Program-made: the position numbers and the translations under genes
The notes under the pieces: model-generated
The model's input: the letters and a program-made list of their open reading frames with translations, nothing else
Database searches by the model: none
What the model was told of the DNA's origin: nothing
Assembly: GCA_016191435.1 (NCBI GenBank)
Contig: JACPOQ010000083.1
Span: 62,001-126,000, forward strand
Source: Chloroflexota bacterium
Lineage (GTDB): Bacteria > Chloroflexota > Dehalococcoidia > Tepidiformales > Tepidiformaceae
Length of the DNA stretch: 64,000 nucleotides
Direction: 5' to 3'
Shown: piece after piece, positions 17,635-25,824 of the stretch
Position numbering within the stretch: the first letter of the stretch is position 1
Layout: the number at the start of each line of letters is the position of its first letter

Positions 17635-18174
17635 TCACCGGCGGTACGCGTCGTCCAGGTCTATCTCCATCGGCTCGAGGAAGCGCACGACCATGTTGTA
17701 GTAGGCGATGCTGAGCGTCAGTTCGACCAGCTCCTCGTCGTTGAGGAAAGCGTGCACCCCGGCCCACGCCTCCCCCGTCACACGCACGTCCCGCGTCACC
17801 TGCTCCGCATAGCCGATGACCGCTTTCTCCTGCTCCGAAAATGCCGCGTGCCGCCGCCAGACGGGCAGCGCGAGGATCTGCTCCTCGCTTACTCCGGCCT
17901 TCCGCGCGAGTGCCGCATGGCTCACCCACTCGATCGCGCTCTCGCACAGCCGGCCGACCGTCATGATTGCGAGCTCCCGCAGCTTCGGGTCGAGCGTCGT
18001 CTTGAAACGGATGTCGCCGCCCATGCGGACGAAGTCGCGCAGGAGCACCGGGCTGTGCGCGAGCGCCCGGAACAGGTTCGCCACCTCGCCGCCGCGCTCC
18101 GCGGCGAGGTTGTCGAAGATGACGCGGTCGCCTTCCGGCAGGCCATCGCGCGAGCGGTACGGGACGCGCGCCAT
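17635..18174 (-). CDS. Carboxymuconolactone decarboxylase (CMD) family protein
   Basis: A 179-aa AhpD/CMD-fold helical protein. KLRELAIMTVGRLCESAIEW followed by VSHAALARKAGV (~residues 64-95) is the family core, although the classic CxxC is replaced by a single Cys and a His. The C-terminal half has the ELVELTLSIAYYNMVVRFL helix. A GGAGGAG site precedes ATG 18174. Another CMD protein lies at 41617. It sits 15 nt from the SDR gene and is probably co-transcribed with it in a degradative operon. Confidence 0.85.
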   Translation of the reverse strand: MARVPYRSRDGLPEGDRVIFDNLAAERGGEVANLFRALAHSPVLLRDFVRMGGDIRFKTTLDPKLRELAIMTVGRLCESAIEWVSHAALARKAGVSEEQILALPVWRRHAAFSEQEKAVIGYAEQVTRDVRVTGEAWAGVHAFLNDEELVELTLSIAYYNMVVRFLEPMEIDLDDAYRR

Positions 18175-18189
18175 CTCGTTGCTCCTCCC

Positions 18190-18966
18190 CTACCGGGCGC
18201 GGCTGCCGCCGTCCACTGTATAGATGCCACCCGTGATGAAGCTCGCGTCGTCGCTGCACAAGAACGCCGCCAGCGCGGCCACCTCCGATGGCTCGCCATA
18301 GCGCCCAAGCGGCATGTTCGCCGCGATCGTCGTGTGCACCGAGCCGGGATCGTCCGGGTTGAGGCCACGTTCCAGGGCCCGCATCATCCGCGTCTCGATC
18401 GGCGCCGGGCAGACGGCGTTCACACGGATCTTGTCATGCCCGAACTCCAACGCCGCCGATTTCGTCATGCCCACAACCGCGTGCTTGCTCGCCCCGTACG
18501 CGATGATTGTCGGCGTCCCACTGAGGCCTGCCGTCGAGGCGGTGTTCACGATCGCGCCGCCGCCCTGCTCGCGCATCACCGGGATCACGTACTTCATCCC
18601 GAGCCACACGCCTTTCAGGTTCACAGCGATGACCCTGTCGAAGATCTCCTCCGGGTACTCCGTGCTCGGGCCCACCCAGCCTTCGATGCCCGCGTTGTTG
18701 AAGAAGCCATCAATGCGCCCGTAAGCCCCCTTCGCCGCCCGGACGTAGTTCTCGACATCCGCTGCCCGCGAAACGTCTGCCGCGACCGCGATCCCTTCGC
18801 TGCCCGCGGCCTTCACCACGGCCAGCGCGTCATCGAGCGCCGTGCCCTGCAGGTCGATGGCAACGATGCGGGCGCCTTCGGAAGCAAACCGCTCCGCCGC
18901 CGCGCGCCCGATGCCGCCTGCCGCCCCCGTGATGACAACCACTTTTCCCTCGAAGCGCCGGTCCAC
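18190..18966 (-). CDS. SDR-family NAD(P)-dependent oxidoreductase
   Basis: 258 aa, a classical SDR. Cofactor motif TGAAGGIG (~residues 13-20), NNAG (~91), catalytic Ser in NTAST (~143) and YGASK (~157-161). The closing ASFITGGIYTVDGG is typical. The GTG start has an AAGGAG site. The substrate is unknown. It is upstream of the CMD gene and near a second SDR and a VOC protein on the same strand, suggesting a small catabolic operon (20.4 to 17.6 kb). Confidence 0.9.
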   Translation of the reverse strand: MDRRFEGKVVVITGAAGGIGRAAAERFASEGARIVAIDLQGTALDDALAVVKAAGSEGIAVAADVSRAADVENYVRAAKGAYGRIDGFFNNAGIEGWVGPSTEYPEEIFDRVIAVNLKGVWLGMKYVIPVMREQGGGAIVNTASTAGLSGTPTIIAYGASKHAVVGMTKSAALEFGHDKIRVNAVCPAPIETRMMRALERGLNPDDPGSVHTTIAANMPLGRYGEPSEVAALAAFLCSDDASFITGGIYTVDGGSRAR

Positions 18967-19043
18967 AAGTCACTCCTTCCGGGCACAGTGCGAAGGCCCG
19001 GCCTCGCAACTTCTACGCCCGTCCCGGGCCCCGCGCCACCGAT

Positions 19044-19829
19044 CTATCCGCGCGCCGTCGTCGACGAGATGATGACGCCGCCGTCCACCGGCAGGCACAC
19101 GCCCGTGATATAGCGCGCCTCATCCGAAACCAGGAACAGGGCGGCATAGCCGACGTCCCAGCCCGTCCCTTCGAGTTGCAGCAGCGAAGCCTTGCGCCGG
19201 CGTTCGCGCAGCTCATCCGGCATCCCGCCGGCAGCGACCATCGGCGTGTATACCGGCCCGGGCGCGATGCAGTTCACGCGGATTCCATCGCGCGCATGGT
19301 CCACGGCCATCGCCCGCGTCAGCGAGATGACTGCCCCCTTCGACGCCGAGTATGGCGTCAGTCCGCGCGGCCGGAACGCGGCGATCGAGGAGATGTTGAC
19401 GATCGCGCCGCCGCCGCTCGCAATCATCGCGGGTACGGCATGCTTGCTCGCGAGCATCATCCCCTTCACGTTGACGCGCATCACCCGGTCCCACTCATCC
19501 TCGTCCACATCCACCACGGTCCCACGCCCGCCAATCCCGACGTTGTTGTCGAGGATGTCGAGCTTGCCCCAGCGGCCCACCGCTGCTTCGACCATGGCCC
19601 TGCAGTCGTCGCTGCGCGTGACATCAGCCTCGAACACGTCTGCCTCGCCGCCCTCGCCGTCAATCATCGCCAGCGTCTCTTCGGCCGCCGCGCGCTTGCG
19701 GTCGGCCAGCAGCACGCGGGCGCCTTCGCGCGCGAACAGCACCGCCGCGGCACGCCCATTGCCGATACCCTCGCCCACGGACCCCGCCCCCGTGACGATC
19801 GCCACCTTGCCTTCGAGCCTGCCTGCCAT
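19044..19829 (-). CDS. SDR-family oxidoreductase
   Basis: 261 aa from ATG 19829, which has a GGAGGGATCC spacer. The dinucleotide loop is TGAGSVGEGIG, slightly longer than the usual TGxxxGxG. Other motifs are DNNVGIGG, the catalytic Ser in NISSIAA, YSASK, and an RYITGVCLPVDGG end. It lies in the same strand group as the neighbouring SDR and VOC genes. The substrate is unknown. Confidence 0.88.
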   Translation of the reverse strand: MAGRLEGKVAIVTGAGSVGEGIGNGRAAAVLFAREGARVLLADRKRAAAEETLAMIDGEGGEADVFEADVTRSDDCRAMVEAAVGRWGKLDILDNNVGIGGRGTVVDVDEDEWDRVMRVNVKGMMLASKHAVPAMIASGGGAIVNISSIAAFRPRGLTPYSASKGAVISLTRAMAVDHARDGIRVNCIAPGPVYTPMVAAGGMPDELRERRRKASLLQLEGTGWDVGYAALFLVSDEARYITGVCLPVDGGVIISSTTARG

Positions 19830-19843
19830 GGATCCCTCCGTCG

Positions 19844-20383
19844 CTACGCGGGCGCCTTGACCGCCGCGATCGCCGCCTGCACGTCCTCGTCCTCGATGAA
19901 CGCGGCGCCGCGCGCCTCCCGGATCTGCTGTGCCCGCTTGATGATCTCGGCCTGTGGGACGCCCGGCGGCGGCGCCGTGATCCACGCCAGCAGTTCCAGC
20001 GTTACGCCGTTCGGGTCCTTGAAGTAAATCGAACGCTCGTAGCCGCGGTCTATCGGCCCCTCGACCGCGACGCCCGCCGCCGTCAGCCGCCGGTGCGCTT
20101 CGGCGATGCCCGCCGCATCCGTGTCGATGGCGAGGTGGTCCATATGCCCGGAGCCGCCGCGCGCCTGCTCGTAGCTGGCCGGGTCCACGCCCTCTACCGG
20201 CACGAAATAGGCAATGAAGTTGTCGTTACCGACGTGGAAGAACAGGTGCTCCTCGGCCGCGAAGTCCAGGTTCGGCTGGCGCAGCACCAGTTCCATCCCG
20301 AGCACTTCGGTGTAGAACGCAATGGTTTCTTTGGCGTGCGCGCCGGAGATGGCGGGGTGCGAAATGCGGATCGTGAGCGACAT
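19844..20383 (-). CDS. VOC-family (glyoxalase/dioxygenase-like) protein
   Basis: 179 aa from ATG 20383, with a GGGAGAG site. It shows a VOC module: SHPAISGAHAKETIAFYTEVL at the start (His ligand), MDHLAIDT in the middle (His) and YFKDPNGVTLELLAW at the end (Glu), giving a metal site. A C-terminal helical extension of about 35 residues is present. Such proteins include extradiol dioxygenases and glyoxalases. It heads the 20.4-17.6 kb minus-strand group. Confidence 0.85.
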   Translation of the reverse strand: MSLTIRISHPAISGAHAKETIAFYTEVLGMELVLRQPNLDFAAEEHLFFHVGNDNFIAYFVPVEGVDPASYEQARGGSGHMDHLAIDTDAAGIAEAHRRLTAAGVAVEGPIDRGYERSIYFKDPNGVTLELLAWITAPPPGVPQAEIIKRAQQIREARGAAFIEDEDVQAAIAAVKAPA

Positions 20384-20497
20384 GCGTGCTCTCCCGGGGG
20401 CGATACCCCGCGTGGCACGCATGGTACCGGCATCGGCCGCCCGCCGCGAGGCTAGATGGCTGGCGCTCGCTCCGCCGCAAATCGGCCGATGACGAAG

Positions 20498-21031
20498 TTA
20501 TTCGAACAACTGGCTCGCGCGGAATGAGAACGCCCCGACTTCCGGGATCGCGACCTCGTCGTCCTTCGCGAATCGGCGCTCGCCGACCGTGTCCACCACC
20601 GTCACGGTCGCGCGCTCGGGATCGATGAGCAGCCCAACCCTGACTCCCTGTGAAAGTAGGAAGCGCAAGCGCGCGAGCAAGGCATCCCGCCCCTGGCCCT
20701 TCGATTTCACTTCCGCCACCAGGTCCGGGGGCTCCGCGGGGTAGAGTTCGCCACTGCCCGGGATGCGCCTTTCAGCGGAAAATGACAGGTCCGGCACACG
20801 ATGGTTGCCCAGTGGCGTGTGGTACGACTTGCCCAGTTCGGCCAGCACCTCGCCTTTCGAGGTTGCGGGGTGCTCGTGGAGCAGGAACATCAGTTTCGTG
20901 GTTGCGCGGCTGTGAGGAAGGCTGGGCACAGGCTTTTGCTCCGGGATGCCGTCAATGAGCTCCAGCGCTGGCTGTTCCTCGGGCCACGAAAGGAATTCCT
21001 CGAGTGTCACGAGCCGGGTCGCGGTCGTCAT
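20498..21031 (-). CDS. Uma2-family (DUF820) putative restriction endonuclease-like protein
   Basis: A 177-aa PD-(D/E)XK-fold protein: VTLEEFLSWPEEQPALELIDG at the N-terminus, VPDLSFSAERR in the centre, then LVAEVKSKGQGRDALLARLR with the E-x-K nuclease motif, and GVRVGLLIDPERATVTVV. Uma2 proteins have the nuclease fold, but their biological role is unclear. The start at 21031 is supported by a -10 box 6 nt upstream. It is divergent from the DUF4202 gene. It is more distant from the two tandem Uma2 genes at 24.5-25.7 kb. Confidence 0.85.
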   Translation of the reverse strand: MTTATRLVTLEEFLSWPEEQPALELIDGIPEQKPVPSLPHSRATTKLMFLLHEHPATSKGEVLAELGKSYHTPLGNHRVPDLSFSAERRIPGSGELYPAEPPDLVAEVKSKGQGRDALLARLRFLLSQGVRVGLLIDPERATVTVVDTVGERRFAKDDEVAIPEVGAFSFRASQLFE

Positions 21032-21037
21032 AGGCAC

Positions 21038-21043
21038 ATCCTA
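21038..21043 (-). promoter_or_regulatory. -10 box TAGGAT 6 nt before the Uma2 ATG
   Basis: TAGGAT with spacer GTGCCT before ATG 21031. Confidence 0.45.
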
Positions 21044-21072
21044 CCACCCGGCCAGACCGCACCCGCCTGCGC

Positions 21073-21078
21073 TATCAT
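21073..21078 (+). promoter_or_regulatory. -10 box TATCAT 6 nt before the DUF4202 ATG
   Basis: TATCAT with spacer CCCTGC before ATG 21085; it is divergent from the Uma2 promoter 30 nt away. Confidence 0.5.
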
Positions 21079-21084
21079 CCCTGC

Positions 21085-21696
21085 ATGGGCGCTAGCATCG
21101 CCGACCCCGCGCGCTTCGCGCGCGCCATCGCCGCCATCGATACCGCGAACGCGGCCGACCCCACGACGCTCACGGCCGGCGGCAAAGCGCGCCCGAAAGA
21201 GCTCGTCCACGCGGAAATGATGACCGCGTGGGTCCAACGGCTGCGCCCCGATGCCCCCGAACCGCTGCTCCTCGCGGCTCGCGCGCATCACATCCGCCGC
21301 TGGGAAGTCCCGCGGGGCTCGTACCCCAACGATCGCCGCGGCTACCTCCGCTGGCGCACCGGCCTGCATGCGTTCCATGCCGGCCGCACGGCCGAAATCC
21401 TGCGCGCCGAAGGCTACGGCGACGACACCATCGCCCGCGTCGGCCAGCTCATCCGCAAGGACAACCTCGGCCGCGATGATGACGCCCAGGCCATGGAAGA
21501 TGCGCTCTGCCTCGTGTTCCTCGAAACGCAGCTCATCGAGCTCGCCGGCCGCGTCGATCGCGCCAGGATGGTCACCGTGCTCCAAAAGACCTGGAAGAAG
21601 ATGAGCCCCGCCGGCCGCGACCTCGCCCTCGCGCTCACGCTCCCGGAAGCCGGCCGGGACCTCGTCCGCGAAGCGCTCGACGCCGCGAAATCATGA
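21085..21696 (+). CDS. DUF4202-domain protein
   Basis: 203 aa. The pattern PKELVHAEMMTAWVQRL, then LAARAHHIRRWEVPRGSYP, GYLRWRTGLHAFHA and IRKDNLGRDDDAQAMEDALC is the DUF4202 signature, an HD-domain-like helical fold with conserved His/Asp residues, usually a lone cytoplasmic protein. Function is unknown; a phosphohydrolase activity is plausible from the His/Asp pattern. It is read from a leaderless promoter. Confidence 0.88.
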   Translation: MGASIADPARFARAIAAIDTANAADPTTLTAGGKARPKELVHAEMMTAWVQRLRPDAPEPLLLAARAHHIRRWEVPRGSYPNDRRGYLRWRTGLHAFHAGRTAEILRAEGYGDDTIARVGQLIRKDNLGRDDDAQAMEDALCLVFLETQLIELAGRVDRARMVTVLQKTWKKMSPAGRDLALALTLPEAGRDLVREALDAAKS

Positions 21697-21760
21697 ACTC
21701 GGCGCGAGTGGCCATGCCCCGTCTGGATCGTGAGTGGCCAATCGCGAATCGCGAATCGGT

Positions 21761-21766
21761 TATGCT
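21761..21766 (+). promoter_or_regulatory. -10 box TATGCT 6 nt before the MBL hydrolase ATG
   Basis: TATGCT with spacer GCCTGC before ATG 21773; a short GAATCGC direct repeat lies just upstream. Confidence 0.5.
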
Positions 21767-21772
21767 GCCTGC

Positions 21773-22444
21773 ATGGAAGTAGCGAACGAGATCATGGTCC
21801 GGGGCATTGTTGTCGGGGTGTTCCAGGAGAACTGTTGGGTCGTCGGCAACCGCCGCACCGGTGAAGCCATCTGCATCGACCCCGGCGACCAGCCCGAGGA
21901 GATCCTCGCGCTTGCGCGGGATATGGGCGTCACGATCAAGCTCATCGCCAACTCCCATGCCCACATCGACCATGTCCTCGGCGTGAAGGGCGTCCACGCC
22001 GCCACCGGCGCCGACTTTCTCCTCCACCACCAGGACCTCGACCTCCTCCGGGACGGCTTCCGCATGTCCGCCGCGCGCTTCGGGCTGGACCCCGGCCAGC
22101 AACCGCCCGACCCGGCGGCGTTCGTCGAAGACGGCGACACAGTCGAGGTCGCGGGTCTGCAGCTGAAGGCGATTACCACGCCCGGCCACACGCCCGGCAG
22201 CGTCAGCTACTACACCGAAGGGATGCTGTTCAGCGGCGATACCCTCTTCCGCGGCTCTATCGGCCGGACCGATATGCCCGGCGGCAGCTTCGAACAGGAG
22301 ATGCAGAGCATCTGCGACCGCCTCCTGAAACTCCCCGAAGACACCGTCGTCATGCCAGGCCACATGGACGAAACCACGATCAAGTTCGAAACGAAGCACA
22401 ACCCGTTCGTGCTCGAATACAAGATCCGCCGCGGCGAACTCTAG
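21773..22444 (+). CDS. MBL-fold metallo-hydrolase (glyoxalase II-like)
   Basis: 223 aa from the leaderless ATG 21773. Zinc motifs: SHAHIDH (HxHxDH, ~residues 60-66), TPGHTPGS (~137), LFSGDTLF (~154) and the final MPGHMDET (~194). The size and the N-terminal VGVFQENCWVVGN strand match YcbL/GloB-like hydrolases acting on thioesters such as S-lactoylglutathione analogues. The substrate is not determined by sequence. Confidence 0.9.
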   Translation: MEVANEIMVRGIVVGVFQENCWVVGNRRTGEAICIDPGDQPEEILALARDMGVTIKLIANSHAHIDHVLGVKGVHAATGADFLLHHQDLDLLRDGFRMSAARFGLDPGQQPPDPAAFVEDGDTVEVAGLQLKAITTPGHTPGSVSYYTEGMLFSGDTLFRGSIGRTDMPGGSFEQEMQSICDRLLKLPEDTVVMPGHMDETTIKFETKHNPFVLEYKIRRGEL

Positions 22445-22577
22445 CCAACACCCGGCCCGGCGCAGTCCCCGGTGGCCGCGCCCGAGGCAGGCGCCCTTCG
22501 CAGCGGCTGAACTGCCTGCGTTCCGCGTACCCCTGTCCCTACGCCTTCCAGGTTTGCCCGCTCGCCACCGTCGCCAA

Positions 22578-22604
22578 TTTGAGATCACAAATTGTGATCT
22601 CAAA
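22578..22604. repeat. AT-rich perfect palindrome with 13-nt arms
   Basis: TTTGAGATCACAA, one central A, then TTGTGATCTCAAA. It is strikingly AT-rich for this genome. It could be an operator or a stable hairpin. The half-site order (TCACA-N3-TGTGA) is not that of a CRP site. Confidence 0.6.
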
Positions 22605-22830
22605 AACGTCGTACCGGCGTTCTCGCACCCCGCGGCGCCGCCCGCCTCCATCACCGGCCCGTCCCCAACTTCCGGTCATATCTCCGGCCAGGGTGCGAAC
22701 CGCAACTGCCGGAACGCATGGCCGTTCGCGCCGCTGATCCTCGCGGCCACCAGCTACACAGCGGGACGACTCCAGGCCAACCTGGACCTGTGCCCTGCCC
22801 CGGCGACTCGCGAACCCTGCGCCTCACGGG

Positions 22831-22863
22831 GGAAAAAGGGCCGGGAGTGCAGGCTCCCGGCCC
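22831..22863 (-). terminator. Rho-independent terminator, minus strand
   Basis: On the minus strand a 10-bp GGGCCGGGAG-type stem with a 6-nt loop is followed directly by TTTTT. It would end minus-strand transcription coming from 24.4 kb. Confidence 0.7.
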
Positions 22864-23247
22864 CCTGGGCTGCCGCCGGCCGGTAGGGGCGGGCGCCAGT
22901 GCTCGATCGGTCCCGTCGCGACGACCTCGAAGGCATCGCCGGGCACGTTCTTCGGTTGGTACTGGCCGGTGTCGTCCCATTGGCCGTCGGTCTCGCCGCT
23001 GATGAGCCAGCGTACCGTTCGAAGCCGCGGACACCGCAGCGGCGCCAGGCGCCGCCACCGCCGCAACCGCAAACGGGCCTGGTACCAACGAGCGCAAGGA
23101 TAGGATGGCGCTCCCGAAAACGTCTCGTCAGCAGCTTCGACAGCGGCGAGAGGAGCCGCAAGCATGATGCGGTAACCCACGTGTAAACAAATGGCGCGAA
23201 GCGGCCACCCCCGTTGCGCCGGTCACGGAGCGGTCCCGGCCGCGCAA

Positions 23248-24444
23248 TCAGAAGACGATGCTGTCCGCGTCCAACCCGAGGATGATACGGCCCGCCATGT
23301 CCATGATCTGCGGCGCGACGGTGATGTGCTGGGGCACGACGCGCACGTCGCGCAGGCAGCGCTCGAGCGGCGACGCGAGGTAGTTCGCGGAGACGCCCGC
23401 GGCGCTCGCGACAAGCTCGACCGCGCGTACGCAGGCGCTCGTGGCATGCGAAGACGCCAGCCGCACGAGCATGTGCTGCTCGCGCGAGATAGGCTCGCCC
23501 GCGAGCGCGGACTGCCAGCAACTGCTCACAGCCTCCATGACGAAGGCGCGCGCCGAGCGTAGCGTGGCCTCGGCCTCGGCCACGCGCGCCTGGGCGAGCG
23601 GGCGTTCGCGTAGCAGCGCCCCCGAGAGGCGCGGCGTCTTTTCATTCGCGAGCGCGATGAAGGCATCGATCGCGGCGCGGGCGATGCCGGTGGAGACGGC
23701 CACCTTGTTGTACGTAAGCCGAGTCATCAGCGGCAGGCGCCAGATGGGGCCGGTCTCGTGCGAAGGCTCGCCGTAGATATCGGTGGTGCGGTAGTCAGGC
23801 ACGAATACGTCCGCGACCGCGACATCGTGGCTGCCCGACCCGCGCATGCCCCCGACCTGCCACGTATCGAGAATGGTGAATTCGCTCCGCGGGACCAGGA
23901 ACTGGGCCCACCGCGGCACGCCGTTGGAGTACGTGCGCATGCTGTCGCCGTCGTACAAGACGGCGCCGCCGAGGAACCAGCTGCTGTGGGTGCAGCCGGA
24001 TGCAAACGGCCACTGGCCCGTCACGCGCCAGCCGCCCGCGCAACGGAACGCCCGTCCCACGGGGTTGAGCGCGCCGCAGAAGATCGCCCGCGAGTCCGCG
24101 AGGAGCGATTCCTTACACGCGTCCTCGGTAAGCCAGCCGCTGACGATCCCGGCGGACTCGGTGCCAATCATCAGTGTCCAGCCCGCCGCGCCGTCGCCCT
24201 CGGCGATCGCTTCAATGACCTCGATCGTGGTCAGTGGGTCCGCCTCGTAGCCGCCCGCCGTGGCGGCGTTCGCGATGCGAAACAGGCCCGCCTCCGCCAT
24301 CGCATCGACAAGGCGCGTGGAGAGCTGCCGCCGGGCGTCGCCTTCGGGGGCGCATTCCCGTGCAAGCGGAGCCAGCGCCCGGGCAGCGGCGACGAGCTCG
24401 GCCGGTGTCCGCGCGGGGTTGGCCGTGCGTGCCAGGCTCCGCAT
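23248..24444 (-). CDS. Acyl-CoA dehydrogenase-fold flavin monooxygenase (HpaB/HsaA-like)
   Basis: 398 aa from ATG 24444, which has a GGAGG site; the longer frame to 24528 lacks one. It has the acyl-CoA dehydrogenase-like layout of class D flavin monooxygenases: an N-terminal helical domain (LVDAMAEAGLFRIANAATAG), a beta domain with GWRVTGQWPFASGCTHSSWF (~residues 130-150), GGMRGSGSHDVAVADVFVP (~195-213) and a C-terminal helical bundle. No acyl-CoA dehydrogenase catalytic-base motif is obvious. Such enzymes hydroxylate phenols or steroid intermediates with reduced FMN from a partner reductase, which is not adjacent here. Confidence 0.82.
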   Translation of the reverse strand: MRSLARTANPARTPAELVAAARALAPLARECAPEGDARRQLSTRLVDAMAEAGLFRIANAATAGGYEADPLTTIEVIEAIAEGDGAAGWTLMIGTESAGIVSGWLTEDACKESLLADSRAIFCGALNPVGRAFRCAGGWRVTGQWPFASGCTHSSWFLGGAVLYDGDSMRTYSNGVPRWAQFLVPRSEFTILDTWQVGGMRGSGSHDVAVADVFVPDYRTTDIYGEPSHETGPIWRLPLMTRLTYNKVAVSTGIARAAIDAFIALANEKTPRLSGALLRERPLAQARVAEAEATLRSARAFVMEAVSSCWQSALAGEPISREQHMLVRLASSHATSACVRAVELVASAAGVSANYLASPLERCLRDVRVVPQHITVAPQIMDMAGRIILGLDADSIVF

Positions 24445-24516
24445 ACAGCCTCCAGTACGCGGAACTATACCGGCGGGCGCAGCCTTTGCGAAGCGACGCC
24501 CGTCCCGCCGCTCGCG

Positions 24517-24522
24517 TATCAT
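24517..24522 (+). promoter_or_regulatory. -10 box TATCAT 6 nt before the first tandem Uma2 ATG
   Basis: TATCAT with spacer GGGCAC before ATG 24529; it is duplicated with the gene. Confidence 0.5.
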
Positions 24523-24528
24523 GGGCAC

Positions 24529-25095
24529 ATGGCGCTACGGAAGCCCTCCGGCACACCCCTCCCGGCGGACCACCGCGTCACGGCTGCGGACTATTTCGCC
24601 ATGCCCTACACGCCCGAACGCTACGAAGTGCTCGAGGGGGTGCTCCACCAGATGCCGTCACCGACATTCGAGCACCAGCGAATCGTTCTCCGGTTGGCGA
24701 CGGCACTCGATGCCTTTGCCGGTCGTGCCGGCGGAGAGGCGGGCATAGCCCCGCTCGATGTCGAACTCGACGAACACAATGTCCTGCAGCCGGATGTCAT
24801 CTACATCGCGCCCGACCAGCTCGCTAACGCGAGCGACCACGTCCATGGCGCACCCGCGCTCATCGTCGAAGTCGCCTCCCCCAGCACGCGCAAATACGAC
24901 GCGAACGAGAAGCTCCCCGTTTACGCGCGGCTTGGCGTCGGCGAAGCGTGGATCGTCGACCCCAAGCGCCGCACCGTGGCCGTGTACCGCGCCGGTGACG
25001 GGCGTTTCGCCCCGCCGCTGACGGTCGCCTTCGGCGAGCCCATCCCCTCGGGCATCGTCGACGTTGGGGATGGCGGCCTTGGCGCGCTCGGCTGA
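24529..25095 (+). CDS. Uma2-family endonuclease-like protein, tandem copy 1
   Basis: 188 aa. MALRKPSGTPL start, then TAADYFAMPYTPERYEVLEG, the Uma2 core LDVELDEHNVLQPDVIYIAP (~residues 78-97; Asp of the nuclease fold), ALIVEVASPSTRKYDANEKL (E-x-… K region, ~108-127) and GVGEAWIVDPKRRTVAVY. The PD-(D/E)XK fold is inferred from the family; no restriction target is known. It is nearly identical in its second half to the next gene, so this is a recent tandem duplication. Confidence 0.9.
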   Translation: MALRKPSGTPLPADHRVTAADYFAMPYTPERYEVLEGVLHQMPSPTFEHQRIVLRLATALDAFAGRAGGEAGIAPLDVELDEHNVLQPDVIYIAPDQLANASDHVHGAPALIVEVASPSTRKYDANEKLPVYARLGVGEAWIVDPKRRTVAVYRAGDGRFAPPLTVAFGEPIPSGIVDVGDGGLGALG

Positions 25096-25150
25096 GCGAA
25101 CGCCCTGCCGATCCTGTGGCCAACCCGTGCGGGAGCCTCTGCCGCTCGCG

Positions 25151-25156
25151 TATCAT
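25151..25156 (+). promoter_or_regulatory. -10 box TATCAT 6 nt before the second tandem Uma2 ATG
   Basis: TATCAT with spacer GGGCAC before ATG 25163. Confidence 0.5.
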
Positions 25157-25162
25157 GGGCAC

Positions 25163-25729
25163 ATGGCATTACGGAAGCCCTCCGGCACTCCAGTCCCGGC
25201 GAATCGCCGCTTCACCGCTGCGGACTACTTCGCCATGCCCTACACGCCCGAACGTTACGAAGTGATCGAGGGGGTGCTCCACCGGATGCCGTCACCGACA
25301 TTCGAGCACCAGGACATCGCCCTGGAGTTGTGCATCGCGCTCAAACAATACAGCGCCCGGGCCGGTGGGAGAGTGGGCATAGCCCCGCTCGATGTCGAAC
25401 TCGACGAACACAATGTCCTGCAGCCGGATGTCATCTACATCGCGCCCGACCAGCTCGCGATAGCGAGCGACCACGTCCATGGCGCACCGGCGCTCATCGT
25501 GGAAGTCACCTCCCCCAGCATGCGCAAATACGACGCGAACGAGAAGCTCCCCGCCTACGCGCGGCTTGGCGTCCGCGAAGCGTGGGTTGTCGACCCCAAG
25601 CGCCGCACCGTGGCCGTGTATTCCGCGACGGACGGGCGGTTCGGCCCGCCGCTGACGGTCGCCTTCGGCCAGCCCATCCCCTCGGGCATTGTCGAAGTTG
25701 GGGATGGCGGCCTCGGCGCGCTGGGGTGA
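25163..25729 (+). CDS. Uma2-family endonuclease-like protein, tandem copy 2
   Basis: 188 aa, the same length and architecture as copy 1. The two differ mainly in the segment after FEHQ (DIALELCIALKQYSARAGGR here, against RIVLRLATALDAFAGRAGGE there), while the LDVELDEHNVLQPDVIYIAP core and nuclease motifs are retained. Both copies look intact and both keep the leaderless promoter. Function as for copy 1. Confidence 0.9.
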   Translation: MALRKPSGTPVPANRRFTAADYFAMPYTPERYEVIEGVLHRMPSPTFEHQDIALELCIALKQYSARAGGRVGIAPLDVELDEHNVLQPDVIYIAPDQLAIASDHVHGAPALIVEVTSPSMRKYDANEKLPAYARLGVREAWVVDPKRRTVAVYSATDGRFGPPLTVAFGQPIPSGIVEVGDGGLGALG

Positions 25730-25773
25730 ATTACCGTTGCTGCCCGCGAGGTAGCCGCTGCCGCCGAAGCCGG

Positions 25774-25779
25774 TAGAAT
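25774..25779 (+). promoter_or_regulatory. -10 box TAGAAT upstream of the SDR gene
   Basis: GGTAGAAT lies 45 nt upstream of ATG 25825; the mRNA then carries a GAGGAG site. Confidence 0.45.
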
Positions 25780-25824
25780 CGGCGGCATTGCCCGTGCCAG
25801 ACAGACGGGCCAGAGGAGCACCAC

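Larger units (their letters stand above)
22445..23247. other. 803-bp gap between the MBL and flavin monooxygenase genes
   Basis: No convincing gene. On the minus strand the frame 23180-22824 (118 aa) contains a plausible globular stretch (RWLISGETDGQWDDTGQYQP, then AFEVVATGPIEHW), while its N-terminal part reads better as a signal peptide in another frame. It may be a decayed or frameshifted small secreted protein. The gap also holds a 13-bp perfect palindrome and a terminator, both listed separately. Confidence 0.4.
24507..25095 (+). repeat. Tandem duplication unit 1 (promoter plus Uma2 gene)
   Basis: Closely matches 25141-25729 at an offset of 634 bp, beginning in the promoter (GCCGCTCGCG) and ending at the stop codon. 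Confidence 0.9.
25141..25729 (+). repeat. Tandem duplication unit 2 (promoter plus Uma2 gene)
   Basis: Second copy of 24507-25095. Divergence is concentrated around the codons for residues ~48-75. Confidence 0.9.

Noticed and set aside
16786-19113. 775-codon plus-strand ORF
   Set aside because: It lies antisense to the RDD, CMD and SDR genes, each of which has clear family motifs; its composition is Arg/His-rich.
22578-22604. Palindrome as a CRP binding site
   Set aside because: The half-sites are in the inverted order (TCACA-N3-TGTGA) compared with CRP (TGTGA-N6-TCACA).
22754-23521. 255-codon minus-strand ORF
   Set aside because: Arg-rich, partly antisense-frame to the HpaB-like gene, with no start signal.
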